From Marinicellulosiphila megalodicopiae (GTDB taxonomy: Bacteria > Pseudomonadota > Gammaproteobacteria > Pseudomonadales > Natronospirillaceae): a stretch of DNA of 64,000 bases. The stretch lies in assembly GCF_045862395.1 (NCBI RefSeq), contig NZ_AP023087.1:1488001-1552000 (forward strand), in the 5' to 3' direction. Below the pieces are notes generated by a model, which was not told the DNA's origin, did no database searches, and was given only the letters and a program-made list of their open reading frames with translations. The position numbers and the translations under genes were made by a program. This document shows positions 18,219-27,153 of the stretch, in pieces (positions within the stretch are counted from its first letter, which is position 1; each line of letters begins with the position of its first letter).

Positions 18219-18605
18219 GTGAAAAAATCAGAAGATAATGAAGGTGTTTTAGAGTCCAATTATGAGAAAATTTCGAGCCATGATATCCAAGATTCTGAGC
18301 AGATAAATTCTTTGCAACTGTTGCAAAATATCGAAGTTGAATATATACAATCCGACAAGGTACTAGATTGTGAAAATGTAATTAATAAATATGTGATTCC
18401 AGATAAATATTTAGTCAAAGATGAAGGGGTAGATTTGACCCAAGAACCAAATTTAAAACAATTACTAAAAAAAGAACTTTCTCAAGAATTGATCTTAAAG
18501 GAAAAATTAAAAAGAGATATAGGGCTAAAACAAAGATTTAACAGAAAGCTTATTCGAAAATTAAAAAAAGAAATGACAGTATTAAAAAGTCAATATATTA
18601 AATAA
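18219..18605 (+). CDS. Small charged hypothetical protein
   Basis: A 128-residue soluble protein, not recognised. I chose GTG at 18219 (MKKSEDNEG) because GAGG lies six bases upstream; a TTG at 18207 overlaps that ribosome binding site and is unlikely. The N-terminal half is acidic. The last 50 residues are Lys/Leu/Glu-rich (QLLKKELSQEL, KLIRKLKKEM) and strongly helical. A similar Lys/Leu/Gln-rich small protein lies on the other side of the island at 33417. Confidence 0.5.
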   Translation: MKKSEDNEGVLESNYEKISSHDIQDSEQINSLQLLQNIEVEYIQSDKVLDCENVINKYVIPDKYLVKDEGVDLTQEPNLKQLLKKELSQELILKEKLKRDIGLKQRFNRKLIRKLKKEMTVLKSQYIK

Positions 18606-18654
18606 AAAATTTGACGGTTGGAGTTATTAAATTTATTTGTTTAACCATTTTATA

Positions 18655-18756
18655 ATGTCCATGTCCATGTCCATGTCCATGACCAAATCCAAATCCAAAT
18701 CCAAATCCAAATCCAAATCCAAATCCAAATCCAAATCCAAATCCAAATCCAAATCC
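18655..18756. repeat. Hexanucleotide tandem repeats (ATGTCC)4 and (AAATCC)12
   Basis: Four copies of ATGTCC, one ATGACC, then twelve perfect copies of AAATCC. One frame is open through it from ATG 18655 to a stop ending at 18771 and would encode Met-Ser then Lys-Ser repeats (38 residues). It has no ribosome binding site, so I treat it as a non-coding microsatellite. Confidence 0.95.
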
Positions 18757-18771
18757 ATGTACTGGTCCTAA

Positions 18772-19112
18772 CTTGATCCTAAAAGGAGAATTATCTGTTG
18801 TTGAATAATTATTTATAAATACGATTGTCTTAAAATTTTATTGTAATTATGTTTTGAATTGTATTTTTTATTTTTTTTGTCTGGAGTAAGTTTGTTTTAA
18901 GTAGGGTTTTGTTCGGGTGTTTTTTATTAAAAATGTGCAAATTATGTAATTTTTATTAAATTTATTTACTCGTATTGTGATCAAAAGTATGTGTTTTAAG
19001 TTTTGGTTCACAATTTATTTATTAGGTGTATTGATTGAATACTTTTATGAGGTATGTTTTCAAAATAGTTCCATTTTATTAATTTAAATTTTTTATTTTT
19101 TGAGGTGTTCCC
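18772..19112. other. AT-rich leader of the multihaem lipoprotein gene
   Basis: No gene seen. The stretch holds T- and A-rich runs and ends with a TGAGG ribosome binding site ahead of the ATG at 19113. It presumably carries the promoter for the island genes, but I see no convincing -35/-10 pair. Confidence 0.5.
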
Positions 19113-22100
19113 ATGAACAAAATTATATTCTTATTTGTAATCATTTATAGTCTTACTGGATGTGGTTCGGATACGAAAATTGAAAGTGTTGATAATTATT
19201 CGAATAATGATGCAGAACAAACAAGTGTTAATTCTGAATTAGAAACTGATTTGAATACAAGTATATTAAATCCAAATGAGACCGAAACTGGGAGTGGCTT
19301 CGATATTAATAACGGCCAACGCCTGTTTGCATCCTCTGACTGCTCTGGTTGTCACATCGACAAGCAAGACGGTACAAGTGCTGGGGTTTTTCCTTTTGAT
19401 GTAAATGCCCTTAAATTTCCAAATAGTGATGATTATTCGCAAGCCACCCAAGCAGAGCTGGCTCGTTATATAGAGCTAACCATGCCCACTACAGACCCAA
19501 CGCAATGTGACGCAGCTTGTTCAGCCGATATTGCGCAATACTTATGGTCATTTTACGTAGCAACGCAAACACCTGTTAAGACCGAAACGCCTGCTGAAAC
19601 CGAAACACCTGTTGAGACTGAAACCGATACTTCTGTTGACCCATTAATGGGTTACTCACTTAAGTCATCCGAAAAAGAATCTTTTAATTTAATTGGCATT
19701 TATAATGTTGCCTACGGTGCTAATGGTGAGTTTGAATTTTTAAATAATCAAACAGGCCAACTTACTTGTGCAAATGAAACATTTGGCAAAGACCCAATTC
19801 CTGGCGTTAAAAAAAGCTGTTACGTAGAATTTGTAGCGCAGTTTTCAACAGATTCTGAAAAATTATTTAATGAAAAAACCTGTAACCTTTGTCACTCACA
19901 AGGCAAACAACTCCCTAATTTAGCGCAATTAATAAATAACAATACCCTTGTAAATGTAATTCATACACAAATGCCAGTTAATAATATTACTGCCTGTGTC
20001 GATGACTGTGCAGAAATCTTGGCTCAATACATTATCAATAGATTTTCTTCAAATATAACTGAAACAGAAACGCAAACTGAAACTCAGACAGCAACAGAAA
20101 CCATAACCATAACTGAAACTGAAACTGAAACTGAAACTGAAACTGAAACTGAAACTGCAACTGCAACTGAAACTGAAACTCAGACAGAAACGCAAACTGA
20201 AACAACTGCCGACATTGGAAATGGAAAACGTTTATTTGCCTCTGCTGTTTGCTCCCAATGCCATACCGATGAATTAAACGGAAGTGTATCTGGTGTATTT
20301 CCTTTTAATGTTAATAATTTAACATTTTCAAAAGGCGATGCTTACGAAAAAGATTCTGAAGCTGAACTAGCGCGTTACATTAAAGAAACGATGCCTAATT
20401 CTGATGCCACTGTGTGTCGAGAAATTTGCGCAAGAGATATTGCTGCTTATCTATGGACGTATTATTCACCTGAATCACAAACTTCTGAAATTTATGAATT
20501 ACGCCCTGAGTCTTACTTACGTAAAGCAAAAAATATTTTAACGGGCCTTGCTATTACACAAGACGAATTAGTCGCGGTTCAAGAAGATCCTGCTGCTATG
20601 GATTTATTAGTGAGACAGTGGGTAGAGCATCCTAATTTTATGACAAAAATTGAGCCTTTTATAAAAGACAGTTTACAAAGTCATACTCAAGTTGGTCGCT
20701 TGCAAGTCCCACCGTTTATTTTAGGAACCGAAGCGGCTGCTGCCATTATTTTAAGAGGGCAAGACCAAGACATTTATGAAAATATTAGTAGCTACGCTCA
20801 TCGTACCTTTATGAAAATTGTTGAAGATGAACAACCTTTTACTGATTTTGTCACAACCGAGCAATGGCAAATGACCCCTGCATTAATGAGTTTTATGATT
20901 GCAGGTGATGCAAAGCCTGCTAAAGATGATGAAACATTAACACTTAAAATTTCAGATTGTGACCAAACGGTTCCACTGGCTAAAATGGTAAGAGATCGTT
21001 TTTATTGCATACCTCAAGCAACCGTTTCTTCTATCCAACGAGATTTTATAAACAATAGAGACATAGGTGGCATGTGGGCAAGAATCATGACTGCAAATGG
21101 TATTGGTCAAAACGGTACGGTTAAAATAATGAAACCAAGTGATTTTAATACTTGGAAAACCGTAACAATAAAACCAATTACTGCTGACACACCAAAAGAT
21201 GCCATCATATCACCTTTTGATTTAGCGGAACTACGAAATGCAGACACAATTTATGTGAATGTACCTCGCCCTGGATTTTTTAATACGTTCCCATTTTTAA
21301 CTAAATGGCGTACCAACGTTGATAACGAATTTCGTGTAACGGTTAACCAAATGTTAATTGTGGCTTTAGGTAGCCCAATATCTATTGGCGATGACTCAAT
21401 TCCATTTAGCACCATTGGTCTTGATGAAGAACACGCAAGCCAACCTGATTGTACTGCGTGTCATCAATTACTTGATCCGATGCGTGACTACTTTATGCGT
21501 GTCTATGATGCGAACTGGTCAAAACCTTTAAATAGAATATCGCCTCGCATGCCAAGCTTTACCTTTTCTGGACACTCTGATGATAGCGGACCAGAGCTAA
21601 CTGATTTAGCACGTGCTATTTCTGAGCATCCTCAATTTGCTGAGGCCTGGGTTGTGAAACTTTGTATGTACACAAACTCAACACCATGTTCAACAAGTGA
21701 CGACGAAGTACAGCGTGTTGCTCAAATATTTAAAGATTCCGATTTTAACTTTAAAGAATTAGTGATTGCGTATTTTAGTTCTGACTTAATTAAAACCCTT
21801 GTTGAAAATCAAACAACACTGGCAACCCCTTCAATTACGTCTGTTACCAGAAAAAATCATTTTTGTTTCAACTTAAAATCGCGCATGGCAAAAGTGGCCG
21901 GCAAAACCAATAATTTATATGAGCCATGTAATGACTCAAAACTGAATGTAAATAAAGTAGCGGCAGGTTTGCCATCTGATGAATGGGTTCGTGGTAATGA
22001 ACAACCCGATCAACCGACGATTCCTGATTTATTTCATTATTCAGCTAGTGAAGGTATTTGTTTGAATGTTGCAAAAAATAAACTAGGCAGCGCTGAAATG

Positions 22101-22310
22101 CCAAACGGAACGTACCCGGAATTTAGAGATTATTTACTAGAAGACATTATGGGTGTCGTGCCTGCTGATGCTTATTACGACAGAACAGCACAAATTTTAA
22201 ATCAGCATCACAATGCTGCTCGCGAACTTGGCGCTGATAAAACACAACGCTTTGTATCGTTATTTACATTGGCTTGTAGCTCGCCATTTCTAATTTCAAT
22301 TGACTTTTAA
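19113..22310 (+). CDS. Multihaem c-type lipoprotein, DUF1549/DUF1588-like (copy 1)
   Basis: A 1065-residue exported lipoprotein: signal peptide with lipobox LTGC (lipidated Cys17). There are four haem-binding CxxCH motifs: CSGCH 77-81, CNLCH 257-261, CSQCH 380-384 and CTACH 780-784. The first three lie in small cytochrome-c-like domains, each ending with a Met-Pro and an extra Cys pair. A cysteine module (GYSLKSS to KKSCY) lies at about 180-238. Thr/Glu linkers separate the domains. Residues about 465-1065 resemble the DUF1549/DUF1592/DUF1588 proteins of planctomycete and related cytochromes (RKAKNILTGL; CTACHQLLDPMRDYF). It is 11 bases from a Tat-exported DUF1501 gene and has a paralogue at 23875. 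Substrate unknown. Confidence 0.75.
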   Translation: MNKIIFLFVIIYSLTGCGSDTKIESVDNYSNNDAEQTSVNSELETDLNTSILNPNETETGSGFDINNGQRLFASSDCSGCHIDKQDGTSAGVFPFDVNALKFPNSDDYSQATQAELARYIELTMPTTDPTQCDAACSADIAQYLWSFYVATQTPVKTETPAETETPVETETDTSVDPLMGYSLKSSEKESFNLIGIYNVAYGANGEFEFLNNQTGQLTCANETFGKDPIPGVKKSCYVEFVAQFSTDSEKLFNEKTCNLCHSQGKQLPNLAQLINNNTLVNVIHTQMPVNNITACVDDCAEILAQYIINRFSSNITETETQTETQTATETITITETETETETETETETATATETETQTETQTETTADIGNGKRLFASAVCSQCHTDELNGSVSGVFPFNVNNLTFSKGDAYEKDSEAELARYIKETMPNSDATVCREICARDIAAYLWTYYSPESQTSEIYELRPESYLRKAKNILTGLAITQDELVAVQEDPAAMDLLVRQWVEHPNFMTKIEPFIKDSLQSHTQVGRLQVPPFILGTEAAAAIILRGQDQDIYENISSYAHRTFMKIVEDEQPFTDFVTTEQWQMTPALMSFMIAGDAKPAKDDETLTLKISDCDQTVPLAKMVRDRFYCIPQATVSSIQRDFINNRDIGGMWARIMTANGIGQNGTVKIMKPSDFNTWKTVTIKPITADTPKDAIISPFDLAELRNADTIYVNVPRPGFFNTFPFLTKWRTNVDNEFRVTVNQMLIVALGSPISIGDDSIPFSTIGLDEEHASQPDCTACHQLLDPMRDYFMRVYDANWSKPLNRISPRMPSFTFSGHSDDSGPELTDLARAISEHPQFAEAWVVKLCMYTNSTPCSTSDDEVQRVAQIFKDSDFNFKELVIAYFSSDLIKTLVENQTTLATPSITSVTRKNHFCFNLKSRMAKVAGKTNNLYEPCNDSKLNVNKVAAGLPSDEWVRGNEQPDQPTIPDLFHYSASEGICLNVAKNKLGSAEMPNGTYPEFRDYLLEDIMGVVPADAYYDRTAQILNQHHNAARELGADKTQRFVSLFTLACSSPFLISIDF
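20056..20206 (+). repeat. Thr/Glu linker microsatellite (ACTGAA-type)
   Basis: In-frame repeats based on ACTGAA, interrupted by CAGACA/GCAACT variants, encode Thr-Glu dipeptides in the first multihaem lipoprotein. The central (ACTGAA) run at about 20111-20156 is uninterrupted. Unit gain or loss stays in frame. Confidence 0.9.
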
Positions 22311-22321
22311 GGGGCATTGCC

Positions 22322-23701
22322 ATGAATGAATTACGTAGAGATTTACTAAAATACATAAGTACTGGCAGTGCAACGGTTCTATTAAGATCAGTTGTCTCAG
22401 GTATTCCTGCTGCTGCATTACTGACTATGTCAGCACCATCAATGGCGGCTAACTCTAGAAATGAAGAGGCCATGCCTCCGCAATTTTTAATGTTCAGTAT
22501 GCGAACTGAAGGCGACCCAATGAACATTAACTGTCCTGGATCTTACGATTCAGGTGTTGATGTTGTGGTTAATAATCCTAGCCCTAAATTAGCACCTGTT
22601 GAGGTTTCACTTGGTGGTCAAATACATAGAGCATCGACGCCTTGGAGCACTTTACCCCAATGGGCTTTAGATCGAACGGCATTTATTCATCACAGAACTT
22701 ACCAAGGCATTCATTCGCAATTTGGTAACGTGATGGAAATGGTGGGTAAAACGCGCGGCCCAGAAGGCGAAGCGAATTTTCCAGATCATTTGTCCTCAAT
22801 CATTTCTCATGCAATGGCTGAACCTGATCGTTTTGGCACCATTCAAAGTCGCCCTATTCGTTTTGGCGGTGGCGGAGTTAAATACCAAAACCAATCCGTA
22901 CAAGAAATGTCGCCTTCTGCATTACAAAGTTTGTTTGATGCGCCTAGCGGTGTTGAAAAGCAATTGCAAGATTTACGCGACCAAGAAGTTAATAAATTTT
23001 CAGACATGCTTAAACAAACGGGTAATAAAAAAGCGAGTAAATCTCAAACATTATGGCTTGATCAACACATTCGCTCTAAAGAAGAATTGCGTTCGTTAAA
23101 CATACAGTTACTTGAAGGTTTTACTAAAATAAACAGTGGCGATTTACATGACCAAATTGATGCAGCGCTGCTTTGTTTTAAATTAAATCTATCATCTGTT
23201 GCAACCATTGGCATTCCATTTGGTGGTGACAACCATAACGATGAAGATTGGGAAAACGAAATTAACGGCACAATAAGTGGCTGTAATGATATGACATATT
23301 TTTTCAATCGTATTGAAGCTGAAGGCTTAAAAGACCAAGTAACCTTAGCAAATTTAAATGTATTTGGTCGTACATTCAGACAAATAAGAACAGGGCGTTC
23401 ACATAATGCTGAGCACCATATGATGGCGATTACAGGAGCCAATATTAACCCAGGTGTCATCGGTGGGTTAATGCAAATAGGTAGTGATGCTGGTGCAACG
23501 GGCATTAACAGTTTAAGCGGTGCCTCAACCAATAGCGGTGATATACCTGCAACAGAAACGTTAGAGTCAGCAGCAAAAACATTAGCCTTTGCTGTAGGTG
23601 TTTCAAAAACTGTTATTAATACTCGTATTCAAGCAAAAGGTGAAAATTCACAAGGTGCGCCTGTAGGTAAAATTATTCATGCTGCAATAAAAAACACCTA
23701 G
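22322..23701 (+). CDS. Tat-exported DUF1501 protein (copy 1)
   Basis: A 459-residue exported protein. The N terminus has a twin-arginine motif (LRRDLLKY, Arg5-Arg6), then a hydrophobic stretch and an AMAA-type cleavage region near residue 42. The body matches DUF1501 proteins, which have an alkaline-phosphatase/sulfatase-like fold: HHRTYQGIHSQFG (about 122-134), PFGGDNHND (about 300-308), VFGRTFRQI (about 346-354), and HNAEHHMMAITG with a later PGVIGG. Tat export suggests folding, and possibly metal loading, in the cytoplasm. It has an AGGGG ribosome binding site and directly follows the multihaem lipoprotein gene. DUF1501 proteins are often paired with a conserved partner; their activity is not established. 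Confidence 0.78.
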   Translation: MNELRRDLLKYISTGSATVLLRSVVSGIPAAALLTMSAPSMAANSRNEEAMPPQFLMFSMRTEGDPMNINCPGSYDSGVDVVVNNPSPKLAPVEVSLGGQIHRASTPWSTLPQWALDRTAFIHHRTYQGIHSQFGNVMEMVGKTRGPEGEANFPDHLSSIISHAMAEPDRFGTIQSRPIRFGGGGVKYQNQSVQEMSPSALQSLFDAPSGVEKQLQDLRDQEVNKFSDMLKQTGNKKASKSQTLWLDQHIRSKEELRSLNIQLLEGFTKINSGDLHDQIDAALLCFKLNLSSVATIGIPFGGDNHNDEDWENEINGTISGCNDMTYFFNRIEAEGLKDQVTLANLNVFGRTFRQIRTGRSHNAEHHMMAITGANINPGVIGGLMQIGSDAGATGINSLSGASTNSGDIPATETLESAAKTLAFAVGVSKTVINTRIQAKGENSQGAPVGKIIHAAIKNT

Positions 23702-23706
23702 TTTAA

Positions 23707-23740
23707 AAAAGCCGTGTTCAACATTTTACACGGCTTTATT
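23707..23740 (+). terminator. Rho-independent terminator
   Basis: The stem GCCGTG/CACGGC with A/T extension and a 12-base loop is followed by TTTATTTT. It ends the first lipoprotein-DUF1501 pair, so the two pairs may be separate transcripts. Confidence 0.85.
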
Positions 23741-23874
23741 TTGATATTTTAAAATCTAAAAAAATCACCACTGATTTGAGTTGTAATAAATATCAATAAA
23801 AATGGATGATGGTATAAATGAATATTCATCTATGTGACTTAACACCCTAATCAATAATAAAATCGAGAACTGAT

Positions 23875-26800
23875 ATGAAAAATATCTTAGCTATTTTTGT
23901 TATGACTTTTATTTTTATAAGTTGTGATACAAATACATCCCCCGTACTAGATCCCACCAATAATAATGGTGATTTTATTTCAACAATTTCAGAAACTGAA
24001 ACAGCAGCTGAAACCCAAACACCTGTTGAGACCGAAACGCCTGTTAACACTGAAACACCCGTTGAGACTGAAACGCCTGTTGAAACCGAAACACCTGTTG
24101 AGACCGAAACACCTGTTGAAACCGAAACCGATATTTCTGTTGACCCATTAATCGGTTACTCACTTAAGTCATCCGAAAAAGAGTCCTTTAATTTAATTGG
24201 CATATATAATGTTGCCTATGGTGCTAATGGCGAGTTTGAATTTTTAAATAATCAAACAGGCCAACTTACTTGTGCAAATGAAACATTTGGCAAAGACCCA
24301 ATTCCAGGGGTTAAAAAAAGCTGTTACGTAGAATTTGTAGCGCAGTTTTCTACAGAGTCTGAACAATTATTTAATGAAAAAACCTGTAACCTTTGCCACT
24401 CACAAGGTAAACAACTTCCTAATTTAGCACAATTAATTGATAACAATACTCTTGTAAATGTAATTCATACAGACATGCCAAAAAACAATGTGACTGCCTG
24501 CATTGATGAATGTGCAGAAACATTGGCTCAATACATTATCAATAGATTTTCTTCAAATCTAACTGAAACTGAAACAGAAACGCAAACTGAAACTCAGACA
24601 GAAACAGAAACAGAAACAGAAACAGAAACAGATATTAATCATGTAACGATCGAATCAACAAACTGGATATTAACCTCAAGTCACAATGAAGCAGATATTT
24701 ATAATCTAGCTGATAAAGACATGAATACTCGTTGGGCTACAAAAGCAACGCAAATACCTGGTCAGTGGATTAATATAGATTTGGGTGAGTCTTATTTTGT
24801 AAGTAATATAGTAATGGATCACAACCTAAATCCGGACGGTTTTCCAAGAAGTTATGACGTTTCTTATTCTAATGATGGCATAAATTGGATTGATGCACTT
24901 ACCGATCAAATTGGCACATCCCCTAAAACAATCATCAGCCTTGATAATATTACTGCGCAATATATTACCATTACGCAAACCAGCACTTTTGATAGTAGAT
25001 GGTGGTCGATTCATGAATTAAGTATTCAAGGCGAACTTAGTGGAATGACGGTTGAACCACCCAAACCAGTAGAACCTTCCGTTTTATTTGAAACAAAAGG
25101 TTGTGCTAATTGTCATGCTGGTGGCGCTCAATTACCTAATTTAACCAGTCGAGTTGAAAACGATACTTTAATTTCTACAATCACTAATAACATGCCACCG
25201 ACAAATCCAATTGACTGTATCGACGACTGTGCAACCTCATTAGCGAACTACATTAAAGAACAATTTTACGTACCCACAAGCACAGAAAGTATTCAAAAAT
25301 CTGAAGTGCCTATTGAATCGGTGATGCGTAAAGCAAAATTGTTAATCAATGGTTCAGCATTAACCAATACCGAATTAAATACGGTTAAACTGGATGCATC
25401 AGCAATGCCTGACTTAATTCGTCAATGGCAACAAACCGCTGGCTACACTGAAAAAATGGAATGGTTTTTAGAAGAAAACTTACAACTTGCCCATGAGCTA
25501 GGCCCTGATGAATATATTGGACAATTACGCGGGTACATAAGAGCAAACATACCAACACGATATATTAATCAAACCATTTATGAAAACGGTCATGAGTCTG
25601 CAATTAAAACAATTATGGAATTAATTGTTCAAGAAAACAAACCGTTTACAGACATTGCTACTCAAGACGAATGGATGATGACACCTGCGCTTATGAGTTT
25701 ATTTTTAGCCATTGATCACCCGAATGAAAAACAATTATTAGATTTTAAAATTGGCGTAGATTTATCTGAAGAAGAAAAACAATACACCATGCAACAAAAA
25801 ATCAATACCCGTCGCTTTTACTTTCCAGCACCACAAGGGCAAACAGGGTTTATTAATCAAAGAGGCGATTACGACACGCTTATAACTCGTCCTGAAATTG
25901 CATTTGTTTGGGGAGCATTAAATCAGTATTCCGATCAAACAAGTGGGGGGAATCAATTTAAATTATTTAAACCTCAAGATTATACAAATTGGAAAAAAGT
26001 CAAAATTGTTAAAGCAACCGATGAAAACAGACCTATACGTTTTTGGGATTTACCCGCAATTCGTCAAACTGATACCTTGTATTTAGACACTGAAAGATTA
26101 GGATTTTTTACGCACCCTAACTTCTTTGCACGCTGGGAAACTAACGATGACAATCAATGGCGAGTTACCATTAACCAGGCATTAATTACTGCATTAAATC
26201 AAAGCTTTGCTGGTGATGATGTGTCGATCACTATTAATGAAGATGCCATTACACCTGACCATGCGGCCCCTGGTACTGATTGTTATGGGTGTCACCGTTT
26301 GTTAGATCCAATGCGAAATTATTTTAGAAATAATTTTGATGACAGTTTTGGTAAACCAAGAACACAGGCTGAAAAAGCAGCCATTAAACAGTCTGCATCA
26401 TTTAGCTTTAATGACCATGTCGAAATGGGCAGTTCATTAAAAGACTTAGGTAACGCACTTGCTACGCATCCAAACTTTGCTAAAGGCTGGGTACAAAAAT
26501 TGTGTTTTTATGCTAACTCACAAGACTGTGTTGAAACAGATGAAGATTTTATTGCGGTAAGTGAAGCATTTAAAACGTCTAACTTTAATTTTAATGAATT
26601 AATTGTTGAATTTTTTAGCTCAGATTTGATAGCAAAAAATATTGAAGAACAATCAGATCGCGCACAACCTGCCTATGCGTCAATCACTCGCAGACAGCAC
26701 ATGTGCGAATTATTGCAACAACGTTTAAGTAATTACTCTGGAAATGATGTGGACCCCTGCGTTGACACTAACAATCAAATTAAAATATTAAGTGAAAGTA

Positions 26801-27144
26801 TTCCTGAAGATACTTGGACTCGTGGCGCATTAAAACCTGCCACTCCCACACGCCCTAATATGTTCGCTTATGCCACGATGGAAAATATGTGTCGACGCAT
26901 TGCTGTGTACTATTACAACAAGCCTGAATTTCCTGTTCTTGCTATTGACGATTTTTTAGATCAATACTTATTGCCTGAAATTATGGGTATTGCTTCTAAT
27001 GATTCAAGATTTGATGTGATTCGCGCAGGTTTGAAAAATCATAATGACAACCTTGCCAGTATTAATGGAAATTTATACGAGCGCTTAATTTCAGTTTTCA
27101 CTTTAGGCTGTACGTCTGCCTTAATATCTTCAGTCGATTTTTAG
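23875..27144 (+). CDS. Multihaem c-type lipoprotein with discoidin-like domain (copy 2)
   Basis: A 1089-residue paralogue of the gene at 19113. Lipobox FISC is near residue 20. Thr/Glu/Pro/Val linkers come first, then the cysteine module (about 98-156) and a cytochrome-like domain with CNLCH 171-175. An F5/8-type-C (discoidin) domain lies at about 256-392 (DMNTRWATKA, WINIDLGE, SYDVSYSNDG) and probably binds glycans. CANCH follows at 410-414, then the DUF1549/DUF1588-like C-terminal half with CYGCHRLLDPMRNYF near 803. It therefore has three haem sites, one fewer than copy 1, and a binding domain in place of one cytochrome domain. It is 9 bases from its own DUF1501 partner. Confidence 0.75.
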   Translation: MKNILAIFVMTFIFISCDTNTSPVLDPTNNNGDFISTISETETAAETQTPVETETPVNTETPVETETPVETETPVETETPVETETDISVDPLIGYSLKSSEKESFNLIGIYNVAYGANGEFEFLNNQTGQLTCANETFGKDPIPGVKKSCYVEFVAQFSTESEQLFNEKTCNLCHSQGKQLPNLAQLIDNNTLVNVIHTDMPKNNVTACIDECAETLAQYIINRFSSNLTETETETQTETQTETETETETETDINHVTIESTNWILTSSHNEADIYNLADKDMNTRWATKATQIPGQWINIDLGESYFVSNIVMDHNLNPDGFPRSYDVSYSNDGINWIDALTDQIGTSPKTIISLDNITAQYITITQTSTFDSRWWSIHELSIQGELSGMTVEPPKPVEPSVLFETKGCANCHAGGAQLPNLTSRVENDTLISTITNNMPPTNPIDCIDDCATSLANYIKEQFYVPTSTESIQKSEVPIESVMRKAKLLINGSALTNTELNTVKLDASAMPDLIRQWQQTAGYTEKMEWFLEENLQLAHELGPDEYIGQLRGYIRANIPTRYINQTIYENGHESAIKTIMELIVQENKPFTDIATQDEWMMTPALMSLFLAIDHPNEKQLLDFKIGVDLSEEEKQYTMQQKINTRRFYFPAPQGQTGFINQRGDYDTLITRPEIAFVWGALNQYSDQTSGGNQFKLFKPQDYTNWKKVKIVKATDENRPIRFWDLPAIRQTDTLYLDTERLGFFTHPNFFARWETNDDNQWRVTINQALITALNQSFAGDDVSITINEDAITPDHAAPGTDCYGCHRLLDPMRNYFRNNFDDSFGKPRTQAEKAAIKQSASFSFNDHVEMGSSLKDLGNALATHPNFAKGWVQKLCFYANSQDCVETDEDFIAVSEAFKTSNFNFNELIVEFFSSDLIAKNIEEQSDRAQPAYASITRRQHMCELLQQRLSNYSGNDVDPCVDTNNQIKILSESIPEDTWTRGALKPATPTRPNMFAYATMENMCRRIAVYYYNKPEFPVLAIDDFLDQYLLPEIMGIASNDSRFDVIRAGLKNHNDNLASINGNLYERLISVFTLGCTSALISSVDF
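23990..24131 (+). repeat. Thr/Glu/Pro/Val linker repeats (18-bp units)
   Basis: In-frame units encoding TPVETE are repeated about six times near the N terminus of copy 2. Third-base differences (GAGACC, GAAACC, GAGACT) show that the units are related but not all fresh duplicates. Similar codons occur in copy 1 around 19567-19630. Confidence 0.88.
24560..24632 (+). repeat. Thr/Glu linker microsatellite (ACAGAA-type)
   Basis: An in-frame ACTGAA/ACAGAA run encodes a Thr-Glu linker between the cytochrome-like and discoidin-like domains of copy 2. Confidence 0.88.
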
Positions 27145-27153
27145 GAGACACTC

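Noticed and set aside
18655..18771. 38-codon frame through the hexanucleotide repeats encoding Met-Ser/Lys-Ser
   Set aside because: No ribosome binding site and the whole frame is microsatellite; kept as a repeat only.
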